Below the pieces are notes generated by a model, which was not told the origin of the DNA, did not search any database, and saw only the letters and a program-made list of their open reading frames with translations. From Polytrichum commune (taxonomy: Eukaryota > Streptophyta > Polytrichopsida > Polytrichales > Polytrichaceae): a DNA stretch of 64,000 nt. Below, piece by piece: positions 1-11,272 of this stretch. The translations under genes and the position numbers were made by a program. The stretch's first letter is position 1, and every line of letters starts with the position of its first letter. The stretch spans positions 15,961,001 through 16,025,000 of the forward strand of contig OX485807.1 in the NCBI GenBank assembly GCA_950295325.1. The letters run 5' to 3'.

Positions 1-168
1 GACCCGCATGAATAGAAATTCATTAAAATAGCATTTGGTTGAGGACCTGGTCACATATGACTTCACACCACATGATTTTGGAGGTGTCTTGGGAAAGCCT
101 TTGGACACTTTCTTTTGGGCTCTCACAATTTCATGGTCATGGCTCTTGGCTCGTGTGTGAAGTGGCCC
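1..168. mobile_element. Right part of a Harbinger-type MITE (family H2), cut by the window edge
   Basis: This segment matches the right halves of the elements at 21354-21850 and 32339-32836, including the end GAAGTGGCCC. It is followed by TTA, which fits a TWA-type 3-bp target duplication. The left terminus lies outside the window, so the duplication cannot be confirmed. Confidence 0.8.
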
Positions 169-406
169 TTAGCTAAGCTTTGTGATGGCAACTCGGCATG
201 ATTTGTACTAGAAGGTGATCATCTTGTACACATCTATGATAGGGATAGGTATCTAATATATACAACCTTTAAATGCCTCCTAGGACACTTTTGTCCACAA
301 CCTCAATGTTCATCAGATGTTGCTTAGAAATAAGTAATTTTTAGACATTTGTTTCACCCAATTGTACTTATTGAGATCATCTTCTATGACCTCCAAAAAC
401 TTACTA

Positions 407-1363
407 CACTAAATATTGTGATTAGCGTCACCAATTTGATTTGTCTTGCTCGATGCTAATTTGCAAGTTACGCATGTAGTGTCACCAACATAAAATGTAA
501 ACTCCTTTCTATAATTTGGGCATTATAGATTTACAATGCTGCAAAAAACTGTCACTTCCTAAGTGTTTTTTCATCCAAACCTCAATCATCCATGACAATA
601 TGTCAGTATATAAATGTTCGGATGCAAAATAAACCAAACTTTGTTCCAACAATTGGCATTTGGATGAACTAAAAAGTAATTTGGGATGAAGGTGCTTGTG
701 GTAAACTTGTGCATAGGAAGTGTCATTAGAAAAGTAACCCACGTTGACATAAAGTACGAGATGACACTAAATACACTATTTAGGGTTGGTTTACACCATG
801 GACCATGAAGTCATACCATGGAAGATGGCCTTTTTCATGGTGCAACTTGATGGTCCAACTTCCACGGTCGGATTTCTTAAAAAAATCAATTTACAAAGCC
901 TTTTGGGCCCCTCACCAAGTGTAAACCGAATGTGGACCAAGAGGAATGACCATGCACCAAAAAGTGAACGTACTGATCTTTTTTAAATATATGCCAAAAA
1001 ATGGCAGTCTTGAAAAAAAAATGAAGTTTGAACATTCTCTTGTCTTGTCTTGTCTTCATCTTTTCTTCCCCAAAAAAAATTCATTCAAAATTGATTATAA
1101 CAACATTTGTCCATCATGGACCCATGCCTTTTTCTACTAGAGCACCTCTTTTGCCTCTCCCATTGCAAAACCTGTTGGACCATGTCAGTGACTAATGTAG
1201 GCCTTAAAATATATCTTTTAGAGACCTCGAACCCCATGGCCACCCTGCCGTTTTTGTCCTTGGTGTAAACCGCAGTGGTCCCGGGACGAGTTCAACAACC
1301 AATCACAGATTTTACAAGGCCTTGGACGACTTGATGGTCCATGGTGCAAACAACCCCTTAGTG
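407..1363. mobile_element. TA-flanked MITE, copy A, split by a Harbinger-type insertion
   Basis: The left end CACTAAATATTG follows a TA dinucleotide. The body (AGTGTCACCAACA, then a CATCCATGACAATAT motif) is shared with the copies at 13110, 19353, 24177 and 26151. The right end is interrupted after TTA at 780-782 and resumes as GTG at 1361-1363. Removing the insert and one TTA restores the expected TTTAGTG end. The element encodes nothing. Confidence 0.8.
783..1357. mobile_element. Harbinger-type MITE (family H1), 575 bp
   Basis: The terminal inverted repeats read GGGTTGGTTTACACCATGG at the left and the complement of GGGGTTGTTTGCACCATGG at the right. TTA lies on both sides (780-782 and 1358-1360), the usual target duplication of PIF/Harbinger elements. 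A second member of the family is at 40635-41027. There is no transposase; the short ORFs inside (786-986, 946-1140, 1218-1430) look like chance frames. Confidence 0.88.
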
Positions 1364-1702
1364 TTTCCGTCACATAGAAAACAACGTTTTTCAAGTACTT
1401 GGTCCAAAAATTGACAATCTCACGTGTCAAAAGATGGTAAGTTGGAAGGCTTGAAGGATGACGGTTCTATCAAGAAAGTTATAGAAGCCACATTGGAGGA
1501 AGTTGTCGGCACTCTTTGTTTGTATTTTTGGTTTTGGTTTTTACATTTTTATTTTTATTTTCTTAAAATATTTTTTTATAACGAGTACTTTAATTACGGT
1601 ACTTAGACATCCATGGCTTTGGTGAAGCTCGTGAATGCACAAGCACAGGCTTGTGAGCTGCACTAGAGGATCAAGCACACACACCTTTCGAATGTACAAT
1701 AA
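1364..1702. other. Intergenic, no gene seen
   Basis: AT-rich sequence with T-rich runs near 1540-1580. I see no coding potential or named element. Confidence 0.5.
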
Positions 1703-2760
1703 GGATGGGTTTACATTAGAGTCCAAGTTCAAGACACTTGTGGTCCCAAACGCTCCTAAATCTAATGGACTCTGTTTTTGGCTCGAGATTGGATCCAAGT
1801 TTGGGGATCGGTTTTTCAAACTAGGATGAATATTTTCTTAAACGGGGGTCATAGATATTTGGTTGACAAAGTGATACCAAATTATTATCATTTTTTTTTT
1901 TCCTTGCATATCTTGGACCCAGATCTTGGTGTAGCATCCAAGTTGGGTACAAATTATTTACTCTTGACCAATAGGATCGCTGCATTTTGGAGATTCTTTG
2001 CTTTTAGTCCTAGTTTAAACACACTCTAAGAATGAGTTTACATCAGGGTCCATGTCCAAGAAACGCGAGGTCCAAAACATTCCTTCATCTGATGGGCCCT
2101 TGCTTTTGGCTTGACATTGGATCCAAGCTTGGGGATCGGTTTCTCGAACTAGGAGGAGCATTTTCTTGAATAGGGATCACCGATATTTGGCAAGTAAAGT
2201 GATGTCAAATTACTGTCACTTCATTGGTTTTCATATATTGGACCCAAATCCTAGTGTAACATCCAAGTTGGGAATAATTTTTTTTGCTCTTGACCAACAT
2301 GATTGCTCTACTTTGAAGATTCTTTGGGTTTAGACTCTTGTGTAAACACGTGCTTTAAAAATGGGTTTACATTAGGGTGTAGGTCCAAGAACCTTGCGGT
2401 TCAAAACACGCTTTAAATTGATGGACCTTGTTTTGAGCTCAAGATTGAGTCCATGCTTGGGGATTGGTTTTGATTGGTTTTCTCAAACTACGGGGAGTAT
2501 TTTCTTGAATGGGTATCACTGATATTTGGCAAGTAAAGTGGTGGCAAAGAACTATCACTTCATTTTTTTTTCACATACCTTGGATCCAGATCTTGGTGTA
2601 ACATCCAAGTTGGATACAATTTTTTTGTTCTTGACTAATAGGATTGCTCCATTTTAAATATTCTTTGGTTTAAGACCCTAGTGTAAATACACTCTAAGAA
2701 TGGGTTAACATTAGGGTCCAGGTCCAAGAAACTTGGGTTTCAAACCAACCTTAATGAATC
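1703..2760. repeat. Tandem array, unit about 330 bp, three full units plus a partial
   Basis: Units begin near 1703, 2031, 2360 and 2699 with ATGGGTTTACATTAGGGTCC-like sequence. Each full unit contains GAGATTGGATCCAAGCTTGGGGATCGGTTT-like and ATCTTGGTGTAACATCCAAGTT-like segments in the same order. The units have diverged by substitutions and small indels. A single inverted relative lies near 21055-21140. Confidence 0.9.
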
Positions 2761-2799
2761 CTTATTTAAATCAACCCTAACAATGATTGTTGTTTGTTA

Positions 2800-3020
2800 C
2801 CAATCAAACATTGAAATATGATGGATATGTCAAGGTGAGAGAATCTTCGTATACCCAAGTGATTATTTTGGGTCAGTACCATTCTAAACCATGTTGATAC
2901 TAGGACGATTTACATAGGCATGAAAATATCTTGCATGGTAAATAAACCCGAATGATGTTGAAAACAAATTCATTTAAAAATATCTATACCCTATTGATAT
3001 CAAAATTTGCAATATCCTAA
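2800..3020. repeat. Dispersed repeat, relative of 21930-22110
   Basis: Shared blocks in the same order include TCAAGGTGAGAGAAT, CATTCTAA(A/G)CCAT(A/G)TTGA and GAATGAT(G/A)TTGAAAACAAA, ending near a CCCTAT(T/C)G block. No ORF is conserved between the two copies and no terminal repeats were recognised. Confidence 0.7.
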
Positions 3021-3296
3021 ATATAGGTACCCCAATGGTATCTATATTGTCAAAAAATGATCAAGTATTGTATATGCAATGGTTTCCAAGTTCAACTCCT
3101 TCTTTGTTATTCTATTTTCATAGTAGCCTTGGTTTCATCATTTTTTGGAGCTTCAGTTGGCTCGTTTTTCCTCTTATTTCTCACAATGGTTTTGTGCATT
3201 TTGGCTTGGCATTTTGACAATTGGGATTTAGGATAGACTTTTGTGGTGTATTGATTCTTGTTGTGCGCATACTAATATATACACCCTTATTTAGTT

Positions 3297-3610
3297 ACTT
3301 TTCTTTATCGGGCACCTATATTCGAATGGTTTGTGGTTAGGTGTAGCTCCAAGAATGAATACTGAAAGGCATACGTTGCCAAGAATTTAGACAACACGCT
3401 CAAACTAAGACAAGTATTCTAGGTTCGATAATCAACATAATCGGGGGTACCTGTATGATCATTTAACAAGCATGAGAATATTCACTTTGATAGTGAAAAC
3501 TATATTCATATGAGTTCCAATAATTATGAGGAAATTGGCTATGGCCTTGATTTGGATTGCAAGGTGTCTTATCATATGTTTCATATTCTAGTCGGAAAAA
3601 AATAACCATT
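3297..3610 (+). repeat. Dispersed repeat family R, copy 1
   Basis: Starts at GGGCACCTATATTCGAATGG and runs to a GGCTATGGCCTTGATTTGGATT block. Copies of the same order of blocks occur at 7977, 8930 (minus), 48020, 50103, 51055, 52130 (minus) and 54150. It looks non-coding. Confidence 0.75.
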
Positions 3611-4098
3611 TATAACTTGTCTACCTTAGACTGCATACAAACTCTTGATATTTAAGATTTTTTTGTAATCAACTCAATATGGTGAGTTTTGAAAGGCAAC
3701 ATCTACAGTCCCTAAGTTTGTTTTTGATTGTTTGAAATACATTGAACAAATCTATTACTAAAACCTTAGAGAGAAACAACCACAAATTAGGATTTATATT
3801 AGGGTTTGTGCATGGGGTTCGCCACCCTAAACCATGGGTTGGCCGTGCATTCGAGTATGACAAACTAGAAAGCCAACCTTTTAATAACCTGACACCACTC
3901 TTTACGCATGTTTATTTAAGCCAAACAGAACTTGGGTGACTTTATGGACATGCTCTCAAATGTACGTTTTTAGCCTAGTCAACGGGGGTTTGAATGCCAA
4001 GACTTTACACAAAACTCTATCACCTAACATCTTAAATAAACAAATTTACTTCCTTTTTAGAGACATAGATTGTCAAAAGTTCCCTTATACACTGGTAC
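3611..4098. other. Intergenic, no gene seen
   Basis: Short overlapping frames on both strands (3669-3863 minus, 3742-3939 plus) show no recognisable domain, and I treat them as chance. Confidence 0.5.
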
Positions 4099-4100
4099 TA

Positions 4101-4772
4101 CAATATTCTCCTGCTTAAGTACGCACTTTGAACCAGAGCTGTTGGTGCGCGCTTAGTTGGTAGGTGCGTACTTTACTCATATCAATTCTAAACCCTTTGA
4201 TTCGATGAATCGCGACAGGTAAGGGATGAAACCTAAGATAACCCGCTTGATCGAAGCCCAACAATGTGAAATCATTGCAAAGTTCAGCAAGCCGAACGCG
4301 CCGAGCAAGCGGGCAACGTTCGATGATGCAAACAATGAAGAATATTGTGTTGTTATGATGAGGACGTTGATGAAGTTTGTGGAAACGATGTGAATTAAAG
4401 TAGAACCACCTATTGATGACGAAATCCAGCCTATCAAGACATTTGGTGAATTTGAAAGTGCTACTGACTTCAAAGGCTTTGAAGCTCTACACATCACTGT
4501 CCTCGACATCAAAGACCAATTGCTTTGCTCCGATGTTCAAATGGAAGCTGGACATATGTATGATGAACTGCGACAATCGTTTGAGACGTTTCAGCAAAAC
4601 ATTTACAAACTGACATTGAATGTCAACCGTAAAAAATTCATGAATACACGGCAAATGACTCTGCATGACATGTTCAAACAATAAAGTATGAACCCTAATT
4701 TCTGTCAAAAAAGTTGCGCACCTAACCGGGATGCATACTAAAACGGGTGCGTACTTAAGCGGGAGATTACTG
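4101..4772 (+). mobile_element. pogo-like (Tc1/mariner superfamily) deletion derivative, 672 bp
   Basis: The ends are imperfect inverted repeats of about 26 bp: CAATATTCTCCTGCTTAAGT at the left, and at the right the complement of CAGTAATCTCCCGCTTAAGT, both continuing into GTACGCAC-like sequence. A TA dinucleotide flanks each end (4099-4100 and 4773-4774), the target duplication expected for Tc1/mariner elements. The element carries a short remnant of a pogo-type transposase (4226-4684). At 672 bp it is far shorter than a full element, so most of the transposase has been lost. Confidence 0.85.
4226..4684 (+). pseudogene. Remnant pogo-type transposase: N-terminal HTH region joined to the C-terminus
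   Basis: In one frame of 153 codons, the first part reads like the pogo/Psq helix-turn-helix start (CEIIAKFSKPNAPSKRA). It is followed by an acidic C-terminal region ending in RQMTLHDMFKQ. The catalytic DDE core that normally lies between is absent, which fits an internal deletion. One in-frame TGA at 4391-4393 interrupts the frame. The C-terminal QMTLHDMF resembles a weak PCNA-binding (PIP) box, a motif reported near the end of Drosophila pogo transposase; here one of the two aromatic residues is Met. Family assignment rests on the HTH wording plus terminal repeats with TA duplication. It is presumably non-functional. Confidence 0.7.
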
Positions 4773-4774
4773 TA

Positions 4775-6618
4775 GTTTTGTAAGTGGCATGGTGTGCTTC
4801 AAATTTTATGGAAAATCATGCAGTCTTCTTCCAGAAACCGGTAAAATTCCACTTAAAATTGCATAGATTTCATGCCACAGGTACAATTTATCATGTGGTC
4901 TTCATTCAGTCTAGTTCAAATGTATTATGCATGCAATTATGACCAGGTTTCGCTCTGGGCTTGTAATTGCGCAAATTGAAAAAAGCAAATGCACAAGAAT
5001 TTGAGAGAGAGAATATCTCTATTTTGCAACGTTGGTTAGGGGGCTCATACAATTGAAAGACGAGAAAAACCAACGTATGGACACTGGGGAGAGAATCAAA
5101 AACCGAACTGAAAACTGAATCAAAATCGTGGCTTTGTTGATTGTTTCAGGTGGAGCTGATGGAGCTGGACAATTTCCAACCAGCCTGATCAGCTTCAGTT
5201 GATGCAGTCAACGAGGCTACGATTTGAACCTGAAGTAATATTGAGTTGAATCGTATTTTGAAAGACTTGCAATTTCAATCACATAAGTTTAGAGTTTTTT
5301 TGAGTCTTCTCAACAGTCTAATGCCTGAAGGGCTTCGAGCGAAAAGCTAACTGGTATTTTCATTTCAAAATCACATGCATTTGACGTTTCTTCAATCTCT
5401 GATCAATTCACAGAATTATTTCCACCTGTGATCCAGTTCCAAAATCCAAGCACAAAAAAAAGGGGCGCAGGGTTTTAGGATTTAGGTTTCTGTGCCAGAA
5501 AGGAAAGGTTGTAAAGCGCTCATGATATTTCTCCAGGGACATGACGGCGACCTTTATTCGGAGATAGAGCTTCGTCACAGAAACAACTGCCACTGCGATT
5601 TTGTCAAATTGAACTATCGTTTCCATAGCTAACTTATGGTGGTTTTCTGAGGTTGCGGAGATTACTTCTCAAAAAGTTTAACTCTGATGCACGGTGTTGA
5701 AATGAGTGGTGGCAGCTCTCTGCAGATGTGTCGAGCAAAAAACAGTGGATGATCAGGAGGATCCAGGAGTTTCAGAGATTTCATTTATAATTGTTTTGCA
5801 AATTTAGTTCTGAACCATCACTCTAAAACAGAAACAACTACACAAACTTATGCGATGGCAAGATCAGCCTTATTGAAGGACCTTCCAAAATATCATTTGC
5901 TGAACCAAGCCATTTGACCAGTAACAAATAGCCTGATTAGGTGACAAAACACGGAAGGAGAAATACATATGAAATAAATGGGAGTCCGAAGCATTTTGTG
6001 CCTACGGGCATTGGGGTTCACGAAAGTAGATTTCGGAGCGTTTGTTGCTGCAAGAAGCATTTCAAAAACTAAAGAATTCGGCTTCCGTAAACTTGACTTG
6101 ATTTCTCGAAACAATGAACCGATTTTCGTTTGTATAACGACTCTCCGTAGACTACAACACACTGGTAATCACACCTGTGGTAGACTATGGAGACATGTCT
6201 TTGTGAGAATTTTGCACTTGTGATCAAATCTTGTGTTTTTCGGAAGGACGAGAAACAGAACTCTCAATTTCGTGCACTTTCCAACATGTTTGCATGAACA
6301 TTAAACGATAAAAGTCTACCTTGAAGACTAGAGAGACAGACAACTGTGACCCAAAGAAGTTATTAAAAACTGGCAGTCTTGGCGTGAGAACACCATCTAA
6401 GTGACAAAATATTCTTGAATCATGCTGAGAATTGCGAGACTGAGACCTTCCTGGGTAGCCAAGAAATTTCGCAAAAAGGTTCGTCACCGTTGCTTGCACA
6501 CTTCAGGGCTCAGAGAATTGCACTAAAAGGAAAATTGTCCTGGAAACTGATTGACAAACGAACTTGCCGAGTACCAAACGTATGGTCCAGAACATATGCT
6601 GGATAGTAGATGCAAACA
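4775..6618. other. Intergenic, no gene recognised
   Basis: Mixed-composition sequence. Frames such as 5408-5626 (minus), 5893-6162 (minus) and 5978-6223 (plus) have no recognisable domain. The GC content is slightly higher than the flanks, so a decayed gene fragment is possible, but I cannot identify one. Confidence 0.4.
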
Positions 6619-6720
6619 GAGCATGAAATATTGCATGACATGAAGAAATTGAGAGCATGAAATATTGCATGATATGAAGAAATTGAAAGCATGAAATATT
6701 GCATGATATGAAGAATTTGA
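6619..6720. repeat. Tandem repeat, 34 bp x 3
   Basis: Three consecutive 34-bp units contain GCATGAAATATTGCATGA followed by a short A-rich segment; they differ at only a few positions. Confidence 0.92.
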
Positions 6721-7706
6721 TACCGCTGCGTCACATTGCTCCCTACAGAATTATTCATGTAAATTTTGACGACGAAACGCAACTGCGATCTCTGCTAAAT
6801 GATGATGACGACTCTAGTTTGTTGCCAAGAAAACTTTACATTACTCTTCTAAGGAACTGAGAATTTGTCACAGCGAAGTGAAATAAATTTACAAAGTGTG
6901 GACAACAAAAAATTCAATATTTGGCACATGAAATTCAATATTTAATGAAGTGAAGGTAACCACTCCCTCACACATACCTTCCACATGCAGTGGGTCTTAC
7001 ACGGAGCAAGAGAAATGGAAGAAAACGAAGGGCAAAAAACTGTAAGTATTTGTTAAAATATACTACAAGCAGCTCTGTGTCCAAGATATTCTCTCTTTAC
7101 CGATGTTCAATTTCAATGGAAATTCTAGTGTTATTCCTTCGATGCTCTCAATGGCAATAAATTTTTTGCAAACTAGGTAAGACTCAAGCAATGAAACTGT
7201 AACAATTGGTGATGTTTTAACATAAGTGGACTTTGCCAATGATATTAGGTGTGCATAATTTGGGCAAGCGGTTTTCCATTCAAAAGTCTTTGGTCTTGAT
7301 GTAACCTCTCCACTACAATCCATGAACTCTAAATTGTTACTCATCTACTCGTAACAATTTATGACATTCATAATGTTATCAAGCAATGTGCGTTTGTTCA
7401 CGTGGACCCCAAGAATATAACCATGGGATACCGCAGTTAGTGCAAACTAAATTTTGGCATGTTTGTTGATTACATTCCTCTCACTCTCAAATTGCATCTT
7501 TTATTCACATGTAGATCAGACTTGTAGTCTCTTGATACTTCGTGTCAAGAGACGCAAAACATCACCAATCACTTGGGTTGTTCATGCATCTACTCTAAAG
7601 CTTGAACTCCATGTCTAGAATGTCTAAGATCACTTGCAACCTTTTTGGGGGTTGTAGTAACTTAGAATTTTTGAATGCCAACAGTTTTTACAAAATTAAG
7701 ACCTAC
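6721..7706. other. Intergenic, no gene seen
   Basis: AT-rich. The segment near 7370-7440 (AAGAATATAACCATGGGAT) resembles sequence near 37980-38070, suggesting another old dispersed repeat. Confidence 0.4.
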
Positions 7707-7709
7707 CTA

Positions 7710-7848
7710 CACTAGTAGAAAACTATGCCAAAAAGAACCGGTTGCAATTAGTTGATTTGTAGTTGTTTAGCAATTGTTGATCAGACTGGTGAAAAGAACC
7801 GCAACCGGTTTCGGCTGCAATTTTTTTGGGCATAGTTTTCTACAAGTG
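7710..7848. mobile_element. Miniature CACTA-type element, 139 bp
   Basis: The ends are CACTAGTAGAAAACTATGCC and the complement of CACTTGTAGAAAACTATGCC. The direct repeat CTA flanks both sides (7707-7709 and 7849-7851), matching the 3-bp target duplication of CACTA (En/Spm) elements. A subterminal AACCGGTTGC / GCAACCGGTT pair extends the inverted symmetry. It is far too short to encode anything and would depend on a transposase elsewhere. Confidence 0.9.
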
Positions 7849-7976
7849 CTATAGAAGCAAAATTACATAAAGTTTGGCATATAAAATGCATATATATATA
7901 TATAGTCAAGATGACAAAGGAGATGAGCAAGCTTCTCATTGGGGAACCCATCATAATAAACATGCATGTTCAACCA

Positions 7977-8500
7977 CTCCCTTGGTTTCATGTGTTACGA
8001 TGAGATTGGATTATGTGCTCAAAATTTACCTGTCATTTTAAGTTCATTTGTTAAGTCAATTGGGAAGGCCTATGTGATCACTCAAAGGAAAGAGATTCTT
8101 TACTTTGACCTCCAACAAATTTTGCATTTCAACTTTGAATAAAAAACTTGAGTTGACAATCTTTGTGACTTGCAATGAAAAATTTCTTGACCCGATCAAA
8201 CGGCCAAAATTGTTTGTCAAGTTGGAAGTGGCCACAATAGGGAAATGAGCACACCTCTCATTCATCCAACATATAAGCCATGAATTGAAATCCTTGAGAT
8301 TTAGTTGATTTGACATCGGAAGTAGCCTTAAAGACCCTGAATTAGTCTAGTCCAAGTCATTTGAGATGAATTGGCAACAAAACTATAGGGGATCATGTTT
8401 TGTTGTTGATGGATGAGAGGCATGCACATATGCAATAACTCCCACTCTCCCCACAATAGGGTGTGTGGTCCCTACTATCGGCACTTCCAACTCTACCAAC
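7977..8500 (+). repeat. Dispersed repeat family R, longer copy
   Basis: Contains the core ACGATGAGATTGGATTATGTGCTCAAA and GGAAGGCCTATGTGATCACT shared with the copies at 48020 and 54150. The distal part (8340-8500) resembles 42760-43060. The minus-strand frame 8056-8316 lies inside the repeat and is not credited as a gene. Confidence 0.65.
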
Positions 8501-8929
8501 AATTCAACCATTGAAACAGTAAGGGAATTGTATCATGAATTTAGCAATTGCTAATCATGGACATTGGCATTTCAAGTTTCACATGTGGAGTTGAGACGCA
8601 AATGTTATAAGAGGTCATTTGAAGTAAAGGTTATCATTCTCCTTAGGTGTTCATGTTGGAACTAGGATTTAAGTATTTGGATTTATGCATGAATTTTAGA
8701 ATATTCCAACTGTCAATTTGACGTACACTAGATTGCAAAACTACACAAACATCATGGTTGGCAAACATGGAATAAAAACATATGAAGTTGTGGTTGTTGT
8801 GTAGTTGTTTTTGTTGTTGTTGTTTGATGTTCTTTTTTCCCAAAAGTGCACATCTCTTAATATTTTTGGACTTGAGTGGTTTGTCTAAATATACCTAAAT
8901 GTCAATTTTGGCCTTTCGAATTGTGTTTG

Positions 8930-9165
8930 ATTCTTTGATTCTTTAATTCTTATTTTTATTTTCCTGCCATGATTGAAAACCTTGACCATATGAGGTTTTG
9001 ATGTTGACAAGACGAACAATTGTATTCACTATTGAACCTAAAATGATCAACATATTTTCAGCACACAATGCAATCTCATTGTAACATGTGTACTTTTGAT
9101 GTATGTTCACAATTACAAGCCTTGTCATATTTGATATTAATAATAGAATTGTAATTCGCACGTTA
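8930..9165 (-). repeat. Dispersed repeat family R, inverted copy
   Basis: Read on the minus strand it contains the TGAGATTGCATTGTGTGCTGA and TTCAATAGTGAATACAATTG blocks of the family, in the same order as at 54240-54320. Confidence 0.6.
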
Positions 9166-11272
9166 GTGTTCTACTAGTCATGATGATACATGAGGTGGCA
9201 TGTACTTGGCGGGAATCACGTCTCAGTTGTCAATTGTCAATTTTACTCGAGTTTCCTTTTTCAAGTTGAACAGTGTAAATTTCTCATAACATTTACAAAT
9301 AAATGTTTTTAAGAGGAAAATTTTGTCAATGTATTAAATAGCTTTGTCAAGACATTTTTGAATATCTAGAATCTTACTTTCTTTTAAAGATTTACTACTC
9401 GTCACGAGCTCAATGTAACCTATCATGCCAAATGCTACACATTAGCTCATATGGTCTCCAAAAGTTTTCAATCTTCTTTCACAAGTATGACATTGCATCT
9501 AGTTTCATAACGAGGCTTGAAACCCAAGATAAGTGCATGAATCGTCACCAAATTTGGGGATGACAAGCATCCATAGAGGCCCAAATCAATGTGCACAAGG
9601 GATAAAACATCAAGAGGTCGTATGAATCAAGGTCTCAACAAAGGATGACTACCTAGATACTAAAATGTTTGGCATTTGGCGATAATATATTATTAGGATA
9701 TGCATAAATGACAATGGATCCAATGAATGTGACTCATGCTATGCACCAAGAGTAACGATTACTTCATAATTCGCAAATTAAACTACTCATATCAAGTAAT
9801 AGGCATAGTGTACTTCCACAATTAAAGTAAATGGCAAACCTATAAACTCATGCAAAACATTTCCTTTAAAGCTTCAAAAGACAACAATATAACAAACAAA
9901 AAACAAAAACAAATCCAAAGTAAAGCAAATCCCACTACAAGCTGCAACTTTATTCTTCATTTTTCGGCAATATGAAACATGCTTCGTCAAGGTTTAAATT
10001 TTGTTGAAGTCGGTGCATGTGCACATGATATTGTTGTCATTAATGATGTGCGCAAGGTTCTGATGATAAAGTAATGCATGAGTGGCAAGAACTATCATCG
10101 TCAACCTACAAGTTGTGCACAAACATATGTCCAAAGAAGCATACATGAGTTTTTGACTATTTGTCTAGAAGCATGCTTAGTAGGTGTGTATCAACAATCA
10201 AAAGGTGCATGAACGAGGCTTGTATGAAGAACAAAAACCGTCAAGGGTTCCACACTGATTATTTCCATTGTGGAAGGCAACTTCTACAACTATCTAAGGA
10301 AGTTGCAAAACATCAGTGACTGAATGTGATTGATTCTCATGACAAACGGACTTATGTTGGATTTTTTGTGGATACAAGCACCATCATCGGGTGCCATAAG
10401 AAGGTCGCAGTCTCCCAATGCATCAACTCGTTGACATGAAATTGACATGCACATCATGATGTGATTCAAAAACCTATGAAGGACATGATATACAGCTCTT
10501 TGGGCGACGGCGTCGTATAGCAGCGATTCCATCCAAACGTAGACCCTCAAGTTTTCTGCACATACCATAAAACGGGTCTTTGTAAACCATAACCTTCCCC
10601 AAAGGCCATTGCATAATATAGTTCTTGCTGTGACTTGTCACCAAGTTTCTGAGCCAATTCTGGATCAGGCACCAGGTCAACATAAGTTAGATCAACTAGA
10701 TATCATTTGGTAGCTTATAGTCAACCCAACACTGTAGTGTGGGTAGGAGAGGCAAGTAGTGCACTTCTCTCATGTCAAGAATAATGCTGCCCCATTGATT
10801 GCTAGTGGACTATGGAGAACAAAATCACACATCCCCACCTTTATCAAAGGCCTTTCCATTCAACCCCTTTGTGTTATCGTCATCAAACAAATGTGTCATC
10901 TCTAAGATTTTATCACATTATATCCACCCAATCAGTGGCCAAATTTCATCCGAGACAAAATGAGATTCTAAGAAAAGTGTGCCAATAGCCACCCTATGTG
11001 TTGCTCGATCAACTTTGTCATAGCTAACATTGTATGTCACCACCTCATACCTCGATTGTTTACAACGAATGACTTCTAACAATAAAAATCCAACATTGTT
11101 TACATTTAGCATCACAAACCTCAACCACACCCCAACTAATAAGAGTGAATTCATATTATTTCAACTCAAAGCCATATATTCACTTGGATTTGCCATGAGC
11201 TTATCTACACAAATACCGTGAAGAAAAACATGCTTGACTTGCAAATGACACATCAATAACTTATAATGGTGT
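9166..11272. other. Intergenic, weak minus-strand frames only
   Basis: Minus-strand frames at 10290-10568, 10474-10683 and 10918-11154 lie just downstream of the CFAP20-like gene. The last (78 codons) has protein-like composition but no domain I recognise. They could be 3' untranslated sequence or decayed exons. I see no other feature. Confidence 0.35.

Noticed and set aside
1703-2760. CRISPR-like array
   Set aside because: Repeats are about 330 bp, tandem without spacers, and the genome is eukaryotic.
5893-6499. Overlapping frames on both strands at 5.9-6.5 kb
   Set aside because: Possibly a decayed gene, but no motif is recognisable and the frames contradict one another, so no gene is claimed.
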